DNA from: Chrysoporthe austroafricana
Taxonomy: Eukaryota; Ascomycota; Sordariomycetes; Diaporthales; Cryphonectriaceae
NCBI GenBank assembly: GCA_001051155.2
Contig: JYIP02000003.1
Coordinates: 4,092,001 to 4,156,000 of the forward strand
Length of the DNA stretch: 64,000 nucleotides
Reading direction: 5' to 3'
The position numbers and the translations under genes were made by a program. Shown here one piece after another: positions 56,123-64,000 of the stretch; the first letter of the stretch is position 1; the number at the start of each line of letters is the position of its first letter. The notes beneath the pieces were generated by a model. That model was not told where the DNA came from, did no database searches, and saw only the letters and a list, made by a program, of their open reading frames with translations.

Positions 56123-57846
56123 TCAGCACCCGCCGTTGACGCAGAGCGCGCTCGTCGGCGTCAGCCCGGGGAAGAAGCTCGTAGGGATGGCCGGGATGGC
56201 GATGCTGGTCGTGAGGCCGAGCCCGCTCGAGAGCTCGCCGGGCATCGTCGTGTACGTGTAGTCGCTCATGGTGGTGACCGTCGCCGTCGTCGTCGTCGCC
56301 GTGTAGGACGACCCGCTCGCGAGGCATGGCCCGCTGCCGTAGGCGTTCTCGCACAGGTACAGCTCGTAGCTGCCCGCCTCCGTCCAGATGTAGAAGGACG
56401 CGATGTCGAGCTCCGTGCACGGCACCGCCGCCGGGCACACCAGCCGGATCACCGGCCGCTGCGCTCCGTTCAGGCTCGTCCCGTGCCAGTGGCTGAACGT
56501 CAGGTTCGTGTACTGCACCCCGTTGCCCGCCACCGTCGTCTCGCTCGACCAGGCCGAGTCGAGGTCGAGCGTGTACGCGTTGGTCTGCATGTGTTGCCGG
56601 TCAGTACTCTGCAGGCTCGAGAGGGCTGAGACGGGAACACCCAGAGGCCAGGGGCCGCTCCGTGGATGTCTTCTCCGTGCCGACACATCTTCTGTATGTC
56701 GTACCGGCTAGGGAACTGGAAGAGCATAGATAATACGAGAGGGGCTACCTACGTGACCCATGAAGTTGTTAAATTGGGCGTTCTCAAGGGTGCCGGAGCC
56801 GCCGTTGGACTTGATCATAAACATCTGGTTGCAGTTTTGGCTGTAGATGTGGTTGTATTCGATGTTGGAAATGGCCGTGTCCGCACCCAGGGAGCCGATT
56901 GCGCACTAGAACACATGCACGTCAGTCAATTCTTGGCATGGAAAGGGACAGGAAAGAGACGGAAGACACGACGCGACACCATGGTGCTTCGTCAACCCGT
57001 CTCTCAAGACCGAAGACCCCAACGCGGAGGGCAGAGAGATAAATGCTTTTCAGAAAATACGTACACCTCCGGACCAGTTGCAGTAGATACTCTCGACGAG
57101 GATGTTCGAGGCGGGCGACTTGACCGTCACGCACTCGTCCTTGTCTGTGAGGTTGCGCGTCAGCCAGGCTACACCGACACACACGATCGACACACGGGAG
57201 AAAAGAAAGACGTACTGGTCACCTCGACATCGTGGACCCATATGTTGGTACCCCAGACGTCCACGCCGTCAAGACCACCCTCGTTGGCACCTCGGATGAT
57301 CATGTTATATATCTCGCCGTTGGTACAGGTGTCCAGCGTCAGGTGGAAGGCCGGCGAGTCGACCAGCGCGATATCGTGGACGGAGAAGTCCGTGACCTCG
57401 TACAGCCGGAGGATGCGGGGGCCGTACTCGCCGTTCTCGAGGAACTGGTAGCCGTAGCCCTGGACGGCCCCGGCCGAGTTGGCCGAGTAGAACTCGAAGT
57501 CGGTCGTGTGCTCGATGTAGATCATGTTGCCCCCGGCCGTGCCCGTGCGGTAGATGATGCCCTCGAGGTTGATCGACACGCCCGTGCCCCCGTTGAGCGT
57601 CACCCAGTTGGCGAGGCCGTAGTTCCCGGACGGGATGTACACCTCGCCGCCGGAGGCGCACGCCGCCCACGCCGAGGCGATGGCTGCCGAGTTGTCGGTC
57701 GTGGCCGAGGCGACACCGCCATAGCTGAGGATGTTACAGACCTTCTTCGCCGCCTTCTCGGCGGTCGTGGTCGTGGGACCTACGCTCCCCGACAGCTGGG
57801 CGGAGACGAGGGGGAGAAGAGACAGGAACAGTGCAGACGACCACAT
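56123..57846 (-). CDS. Secreted rhamnogalacturonan hydrolase, GH28
   Basis: Four exons on the minus strand: 57216-57846, 57065-57144, 56753-56905 and 56123-56584, giving 441 aa. The size is near that of Aspergillus RhgA. A signal peptide is evident ([17 protein letters not shown], cleavage after SAQ or nearby). The mature part starts with the parallel beta-helix entry [21 protein letters not shown]28 landmarks follow: [26 protein letters not shown] with the catalytic acidic pair DE, and GGCAIGSLG, the rhamnogalacturonase form of the polygalacturonase GHG motif. Joins restore EVTNKDECV, NWSGGCAIG and [15 protein letters not shown]. The enzyme cuts the rhamnose-galacturonic acid backbone of pectin outside the cell. 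The C-terminal 60 residues are Thr/Ser-rich and end in a Cys pair region (CVNGGC). Confidence 0.93.
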
Positions 57847-59860
57847 CTTGAAAAGATAGGCTATTGAAGAGGGGGGGGGATCAGCACGAGAGGAGACGGT
57901 CCCTACCGGGCTCACCTGGCCTGGACGCGCCGTGCGTGCGAAAGGCTAATTTTAAGGAGTGCGCCTCGCCATACCTCGCAACGGAGTTGCCGCCCCGTGA
58001 TGCCCACTCTATAGACAATCCCACGAATACCGGCAGCTCGGCACCGCAGAGAAGGGGGCTTGCGTTGCCCACCGCTGTCTCTGGCGGAGGGTTCGATGGA
58101 TATCAGGACGAAATCGTGACCAACTCCTGGCCAAGGGACAGCTCATTCCACCAATTGCAGCACGTGGCGTTTTCAGGCTGATCGACAGCCTTGCTTCCGG
58201 CGTCAGAATGTCCGCATCTTATTCATCTTGCCAGAACTGCAATCTCCTGGGGGCGAGCGTCCCCACAGCCTCCAAGCTGCATGAAGCTGTAGGGCCCGCT
58301 GCGGCCTCCTGAAGCTGGTGCGGCTCTGGTATTCGACATCCGCTGGACGCGAGACCAATAGTCCACTTCGCAGCCAGTTCCGCCATGTAGTACTGGCGTA
58401 ATAATTGTTCCCTACCAGCCGTCGAAAAGTGGGGGCGTTCGCTTACCTCGCCATACTTAAGAGCGTTTATGCCGGCTTGGCTACGGCTTCAAGTTGGGTT
58501 CGCTTAAGCACAGAGCGGAGTTTGTTTGAGAACCTCCCCGAGGTGCATAAAACTCTAGGAGATTGGCTGCGACCGTCCGGAGCTGCGCGGTCCTATCTGA
58601 TATTCGGCGTCAGCTCACGCAAGGCGAGAGATCCTCGAAATCGATTCCGTCTCGAGACTCGCGTTGCAGTCAGTATTGGCGATGCAGATAGGCCGCTGGA
58701 AAGCGGGTGGGTGCTTTCGCTCACCTCGCTATCATCTTGGAGCGCGGACACTCGTCCTGGCGGCCTGTAGAGGGGGCCCAGGTGACAACTTGAGGGCGTC
58801 GACTAATGGCCGTGGACCCAGAACTTCATCCCTCAGCCGCCCAATAAGGCAGGACATGTGCGCCGGTACTCATGCACCGAGTTCTGCAGCATACTAAATG
58901 CGATCTGCAGGCCCCTGCTTGGCTATATTCCCGTCCTTCTGCCGAGGGTGACGTGCCATACATCCCGTCTGCTAAAGGAGGAGGGTTGCAGGAAGATGCG
59001 CACCGATTCGTCTCTCGTTTCCTGGACTCGCGTTGAGTGGTGGATTTGCCATGTCCCTCTACCCTCTACCATGGGTTTGAGAGTTTATCTGCCAACCTTG
59101 TTTTTTCTTCAGATGAGGGATCACAAACGACCAGGTCACCCGGCGCCAGGGGCGCACCGCACCACTTCGGTGCATGGTTCCAGAACCAGCGCTTTATTCC
59201 TGCCTGTCGTGGAGGAGCCGTGGTCATCTCGCTTGCCTCATCGCATCATGTATTCCGTAGACACGTGCTAGAGGAAGACGGGCTACCAGACGCAGGGACT
59301 GGTGCTGTCAAGGGGTCCTCGTTCGTCGGCAGCTGGTGGTGTGGTGTGAGCTGTCTGACGATGCTGGTCTGGAAATTGCGGTAGGCAGCCGCCTCGAAGC
59401 AACGAAAGGGTGTCTTTGGTCTGGAACAGACACCAATATCGTCGAAGAGACAGCGTTCAGCCATCTCAACCTGGCGACCCATAACGGGAGGCCGGGAAAG
59501 ATTGCTGGTCCTGAACGGACCACCACATGATCGCCATATCGGCTGTCGAGAAGACTGGAGGTTCCCAGGGTCTACGGATAGGCTGTACCAGCCGTCGTGC
59601 GTGTTCTGGAGTTGTAAGTTGGAGAAGAGGTAGAGTTACACTTCCTGAGAGAATGAGGAAATCCGGGAGATCCAAAGGCTTGGCTCCACCCGTTTTCAGG
59701 GGTTCGTCTTGGTCTGACGTCCGCGGACGGGAATGCGACAGGCCACCCCCCTGTTAGTGCTGTACGCCACATCCGTCGATCCTGGGGTCGCCTTGTCCCC
59801 AGCGTGGCTTTCTCTCCCTCTCATGCCCCCTTCGTTTCGTCTCCCACGCCCAACCCCAGG
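57847..59860. other. Divergent intergenic region between rhamnogalacturonase and the 2EXR gene
   Basis: About 2 kb with no credible gene. It serves as promoter space for both flanking genes. Frames are short and random. No clear repeat or known regulator site was found. Confidence 0.5.
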
Positions 59861-60718
59861 ATGTCAGTATTACGCCCGCGCAGACGCAGGGACTCGCTCG
59901 AGGACCAGAAGACCTTCTGGCTGGAGTTCCAGGTCTGCCACGACGGGCTCACCCCGCCCCCGGGCGCCGCCCCGTCCCCCCCTTCCTCCCTCCCCGCCAC
60001 GTTCCCCCTCTTCCCCGACCTGCCCGTCGAGCTCCGCCTCAAGGTCTGGGAGCACCTCCTGCAGCCGCGGATCGTCATCGCGGCGTGCTTCGACGCGGCC
60101 GAGGCGGCGGCCAAGCGCGCGCAGCTCGCGCGGCGGCCCAGCCTGCGGCGCACGCCGGTGCTGCTGCACGTGTGCGCCGAGACGCGGGCGCTGGCGCTGC
60201 GGCGCTACGAGCTGGCCTTCGCGTGGCGGGTGCCGGGGATGCTGGCGGCGCCGCGGGCGTGCGGGCCGCGCGTGTGGTTCGACTTCGCGGCCGACACGCT
60301 GCTGCTGCTCGGCGAGCTGGAGCCGTACGACCGCAGCAACATGAACGCGCCCATGGTGTACTTCCTGGCGCGCGCCGACGCGCGCCGCGTGCGCCACGTC
60401 GCGTGCGCGTTCGAGGAGCTGCGCCTCGGCGAGGCCGAGGCCGAGCAGATCTTCGGCAGCCTGTTCCACGTGCTCGACGGGTTCCCGGCCGCCGAGCGGC
60501 TGCTCATCACGAGCACCGACGACGACCTGCGGCGGCAGAAGGAGGCGCGGGGCGGCATGCCGCTCGACTTCGGGCTGGGCCGGCGGGAGAACATCGTGCA
60601 GAAGATCTGGTGGGGCTGGATCAACGGGACGAGCGTGGTGACGAGCCGGATGCGCGACAAGCAGATCCTCATGGTCAGGGAGGATGGGCTGGCGGACTTC
60701 GTGGCGGAGCATTCATAG
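59861..60718 (+). CDS. 2EXR domain protein
   Basis: A single exon gives 285 aa from ATG 59861 (MSVLRPRRRRDSLEDQKTFW). The open frame extends upstream only through a GTG, which is not a eukaryotic start. Residues about 47-70 carry the fungal 2EXR signature FPLFPDLPVELRLKVWEHLLQPRIV. Other conserved parts are VLLHVCAETRALALRRYELAF and FDFAADTLLL, followed by RVRHVACAFEEL. 2EXR proteins are very numerous in Pezizomycotina, and their biochemical role is unknown. The domain's beginning resembles an F-box-like helical start, but no function is established. The copy is intact. Confidence 0.88.
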   Translation: MSVLRPRRRRDSLEDQKTFWLEFQVCHDGLTPPPGAAPSPPSSLPATFPLFPDLPVELRLKVWEHLLQPRIVIAACFDAAEAAAKRAQLARRPSLRRTPVLLHVCAETRALALRRYELAFAWRVPGMLAAPRACGPRVWFDFAADTLLLLGELEPYDRSNMNAPMVYFLARADARRVRHVACAFEELRLGEAEAEQIFGSLFHVLDGFPAAERLLITSTDDDLRRQKEARGGMPLDFGLGRRENIVQKIWWGWINGTSVVTSRMRDKQILMVREDGLADFVAEHS

Positions 60719-61040
60719 AGGGACGGCTTGGGAATCTGCATTTCCGGAAAAAAGTGGCTTGCGTTCGGGCGTTCTTGGGCGGGAGGCGCATATCTGTTCC
60801 ATCTGGCATAGGGCATCAAGCATTCCCGACGACGCCCGCAGAGTTGGGACCCGGGTAGAGTGAGGAGTGGTTCTTTTCGGATATCAAATCTATGCCACGT
60901 CCGTTTTCCGTCTCGTCCAGAGTAGGTATGAGTGGCATGCCTCGCCCGTAATGTAGCACAGATATTCATACACAAGAATTTTCACAATGGCCGCCCCTTG
61001 AACGCCGTCAATATCCAACCCGTTCTCGTGAAGTCATCCC
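60719..61040. other. Intergenic region between two convergent genes
   Basis: The 322 bases hold two 3' UTRs. Nothing else is visible. Confidence 0.5.
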
Positions 61041-61982
61041 TCATCTGCGCCGCCGCAGGCTGTCCCGCTGGATCTCGAAGGCAGGACACCCCTCGCTGCC
61101 GCCTCGCATGCCCCCGAGCAGCCAGTCCGTCAGCCCGACGAACTTGGCGCCCACGCCCCGCTCCCACTCCCCCCCCGACTGGACGTGCTCGATGGTGTGG
61201 CTGAGGATCCGCCCCTCGCCGTCGAACTCGAAGATGAACAGCCCCGTGAACCCCCGGGCCGTCTGCTCGTCGCCCGCCTGGAACAGCTCCCGGAACGGCA
61301 GCCGCCACCCGATGCGCGAGGTCCCCGTCGTCCGCCACCGCACCACCAGCTGCTCGGCGCCGGACCCGGCGCGCCGGCCCTGCTCTTTCACCATGCGCTC
61401 GGACAGGATCTCGAGCTTGACGTCGCCGATGATGGGGAGGCGGTTCCAGGCGATGGGGGAGGTCCACAGGGCGGCAATGTAGGCGACGCGGCCCGACACG
61501 GTGGGCAGGTGCGGGTGGGTCGAGGGGAAGAGGTGCAGGCTGATGTTGGGCGCGAGGATCTCCTGCGGGAGAGGCGACTGGAGGAGGGTCGGGAGGCGCT
61601 CCTGGAGGATGCGCAGGGCTGCGCGGTGCCAGTTAGCTTTCTCCTCTGTACGGGTCGAGCGCGGAACAGGAGTCAACCTACTCTTGCCTAGCTTCACCTT
61701 GCGCTCATCAGGTGGCATGTCTGGGCCCTGTCCGAGTGGGGGTCTGTTGTTGCCATACGGGAAGGTCGGGTTGAACCATACTTCTGGTAGGTTCCGGGGG
61801 TTCGCCTCTTGTAGTGTGGTAAGGGCCTTCTTGGCTTTGGAACTCTGAGCTGAGGTCGTCTGCGCCGCAGTGGGTGTCGCCGTGCGCGTGAAGAAGGACA
61901 GCGACCGCGACCGGCGGCCGGTCGGACGGCTCAGGACATCTCTGGAGGAGGAGGTCCGCAGGACTCGGCGAGGAGCGGACAT
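61041..61982 (-). CDS. Conserved-looking protein with putative mitochondrial presequence
   Basis: A single exon gives 313 aa. The first 45 residues are rich in Arg, Ser and Thr and nearly lack acidic residues (MSAPRRVLRTSSSRDVLSRP), as in a mitochondrial targeting sequence. The C-terminal 200 residues look folded: ALRILQERLPTLLQSPLP, then VRWRTTGTSRIGWRLPF, and GLFIFEFDGEGRILSHTIEHVQ. That last pattern (F-x-F-D-x-x-G-R-I-x-x-H-x-I-E) resembles NTF2-like/DUF2358-type domains. I do not know a function. The frame is intact and codon use is like its neighbours. Confidence 0.8.
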   Translation of the reverse strand: MSAPRRVLRTSSSRDVLSRPTGRRSRSLSFFTRTATPTAAQTTSAQSSKAKKALTTLQEANPRNLPEVWFNPTFPYGNNRPPLGQGPDMPPDERKVKLGKSRLTPVPRSTRTEEKANWHRAALRILQERLPTLLQSPLPQEILAPNISLHLFPSTHPHLPTVSGRVAYIAALWTSPIAWNRLPIIGDVKLEILSERMVKEQGRRAGSGAEQLVVRWRTTGTSRIGWRLPFRELFQAGDEQTARGFTGLFIFEFDGEGRILSHTIEHVQSGGEWERGVGAKFVGLTDWLLGGMRGGSEGCPAFEIQRDSLRRRR

Positions 61983-63679
61983 TGGACCTGGTTCACTACA
62001 TGCATAGAGAGGAGATAGTCATGCAATAGAGATCTGGAGGCTGTTGGAGGGTTTCTGGTGAGAGAGGTAGTGCAGGTGTGTAGGTAGGCTGTTTGCGATG
62101 CTCAAAATCCTCAGGTGATGATGCGCGCTCTATTGGGGGAGCTGCTATGCTTGTACGTAGATGCAGCTTACTGGGAACCCGGCAGGCCTACAGAGCTCCA
62201 CAGGGCCGGCCGAGAGTAGACCAGGGGCCCCTGAGCCTCCCCGCATTCTCCACAACGGCCATTGTGCAGCGATCGCTGGGGAAGACGAAGAGAGGAAGTG
62301 ATCCCCTCTTGGGTGGCCTCTCTAGTCACAGCTACTACAGGCTTGTTGTACATAGTAAGCGATATTGTGTGCCTGGATGAGTTTGTTGAGCTGTCCCAGT
62401 GTCCCAGGGTAATTTTGACTTCGTAAGGCTCTAGGCGTCATTGAAACGCCATTCCACATCTATTTGCACGTCCCTGAGAATGCCTTGACAGGACAGTCAA
62501 CTAATTGCTGTATGAATTCACCAAGCGTCCTACCAAGTCTGTTGAAGCATCTGCGAGCTTATAATAAGCACAGCTGAGATAGTCTTTATCACGGCTACTC
62601 TTGCCTATCTGAGCGGTCTGAAGGATGACAGCCATGCCATGCTGCGTATCGGCATGAAGGGTGCCTCACCCACTGATGCAGCCAGCCCCTAGCAGAGCAG
62701 GCAGAAGCTAGGGATGCACTGCAATGCTGCATCATGGCGGCTTGTGCTGCTGCACTGGCAGTGGGCCATGGTGCATAGGGCCTCTAGAGCCCCTAGATCT
62801 AGAAGCCATGCCCTTGAGATGCTGTCTTTGTCTTGTAAATGAATACGCGCAGGCAGCGAGGGAGGGACGAGGTCCACGTGGGGGGGTGGTCACTCCTGGG
62901 TGTGACTTGGTTGACCCCATCAGTGGGCATAGGCTGACAACAGGTGCGTTGTCATTTGCTCATCTGTCACGGTCATGAAGAGTGGCCTAGACCCACGGAG
63001 AAATCAGGTGCGCTAGGTACAGTTCCATAGTTGACTCACGCTGAGTGTAATGAGATGCCAGTTCCTGCTGGTGGTATACTGCTACCCAGTATGGTACGAA
63101 GTACACGCTCCAAGGGCTAATCTGGAAGAGGGAAGATCCAAGAAACCCCTCCCCCTCTTCCCCCCTACCAAGCTCCCGTATATCCGGGCCATGACAGTGT
63201 TCGTCTCCAAGACCGGCCCAAAATAGTCACAACATGCCACGACTGTCTGCCAGATGTTGGTGATACACAGCCTCGATCTCCCCAGAGAGGCCTGCACAGC
63301 ACTGGCCCCAACAAAGCTCTTGTGCAGGCATTCATAAAAGCAACAAGGCTGCCTCGTCTGGTCCCCAACCCGAGACGCCTGTTCCAGCTGGGTCACGTGA
63401 TTCTCGCCAGGCCATCCCTGTCCCTCCCTGTCTGCTGGCCTGTGGCTATCTGCGCCTCTGGGCCTCTCAAGTCTCAAACTTCCCAGCACAAGGCCGACCG
63501 ACCGCCCCAACCGACTGACGTTGCCTAACACTTTGCCGTCCTCCAACCTCACACCTCACTTCCGTTCATCAACCACCGCCGCCGCCTTCGCCCTGCTTGC
63601 TCTTCTGCACTGCCCACCATCCCGCTGCTCTTCCTACAGCTCGTTTCTGACCAAAAAAAAACACCCCAACACAGTCAAG
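61983..63679. other. Divergent intergenic region upstream of ypt1
   Basis: About 1.7 kb without a credible gene. The last 150 bases are C/T-rich, with CCGCCGCCG and an A run just before the ypt1 start, as expected of a fungal 5' UTR. Confidence 0.5.
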
Positions 63680-64000
63680 ATGAATCCTGAGTAGTAGGTG
63701 CCAGCCCGCCCTGCCCTCTCCGCCGCCCGCCCTGGGAGCCTCCTGGTGCTGACCGACCTTCTAGCGTGTCTCCTCCTCCAGCCTTGCCACCGTCCGCACG
63801 CCTGCGAGACGGCCTCGAGGGACCACCCGGGCGGCGAGTTGACATCCTTCTAGGTACGACTACCTCTTCAAGCTGCTCCTCATCGGTGACTCCGGTGTTG
63901 GAAAGTCCTGCTTGCTGCTGCGGTTCGCCGACGATACATACACCGAGTCCTACATCTCCACAATTGGTGTCGACTTCGTACGTACCCCCTGGCCCCAGGC
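63680..64000 (+). CDS. ypt1: Rab GTPase Ypt1/Rab1 (5' part, gene leaves the window)
   Basis: Exon 1 is only 11 nt (63680-63690, ATGAATCCTGA) and exon 2 is 63854-63977; the third exon lies beyond the window. The 45 residues seen start [20 protein letters not shown] and include the P-loop GDSGVGKS and the Rab1 effector loop with [14 protein letters not shown]. This matches Ypt1/Rab1, the GTPase for ER-to-Golgi traffic and autophagy. The first intron (163 nt) has donor GTAGTA and acceptor TTCTAG. The tiny first exon is usual for fungal ypt1 genes. The C-terminal CC motif cannot be seen here. Confidence 0.93.

Noticed and set aside
59804..59860. N-terminal extension of the 2EXR protein by 19 residues
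   Set aside because: The extension begins with GTG, not ATG, and its sequence is Ser/Pro-rich leader; ATG 59861 is the first ATG of the frame.

Overview
The window is nuclear DNA of a filamentous ascomycete (Pezizomycotina, most likely Sordariomycetes). The evidence is GC-rich genes broken by short introns (about 54-183 nt) with GTRNGT-type donors and CTRAC-like branch points. The gene content agrees: an NRC-2 type AGC kinase, a cytosolic FacC-like carnitine acetyltransferase, a secreted GH28 rhamnogalacturonase, and a 2EXR-domain protein. No bacterial, plasmid, phage or CRISPR features are present, and I found no convincing tRNA or rRNA gene.

Layout. 1-8 kb: vps24 (ESCRT-III), then about 6 kb with no recognisable intact gene. 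8.0-8.5 kb: a small conserved-looking hypothetical gene. 8.5-19.4 kb: an 11-kb gene-poor stretch rich in microsatellites, a GC minisatellite and clustered GGTAC words. 19.5-24.7 kb: a five-exon WD40/helical-solenoid protein with a giant disordered tail. 26.5-31.7 kb: a compact housekeeping cluster of gpi15/PIG-H (+), the tRNA pseudouridine synthase DEG1/PUS3 (-), an atypical Rho-like GTPase (+) and RNA polymerase III subunit RPC9 (-). 33.9-37.1 kb: a PRS1-like PRPP synthetase and a zinc-knuckle gene built by tandem exon duplication. 38.3-44.3 kb: a CorA-like membrane protein (+) and the nrc-2 kinase (-). 46.9-53.1 kb: an AT-hook/C2H2 regulator (-) and a carnitine acetyltransferase (-). 56.1-62 kb: rhamnogalacturonase (-), 2EXR protein (+) and a putative mitochondrial protein (-). 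63.7 kb to the end: the first two exons of ypt1/Rab1, which runs off the window.

The genes do not form one pathway or a secondary-metabolite cluster. Themes are membrane traffic (Vps24, Ypt1, the flippase-type kinase NRC-2), GPI-anchor synthesis, RNA modification and transcription (Deg1, Rpc9), nucleotide precursor supply (Prs1) and carbon use (FacC-like CAT, rhamnogalacturonase). The most interesting structures are the phase-0 exon duplication that adds zinc knuckles, a CaaX-ended Rho-like GTPase whose switch II reads DTSSPE, a GC-AG intron in rpc9, an 18-bp perfect palindrome upstream of nrc-2, and two homopolymer-flanked Ns that suggest assembly trouble. Exon borders were assigned by eye from splice signals and protein family continuity.
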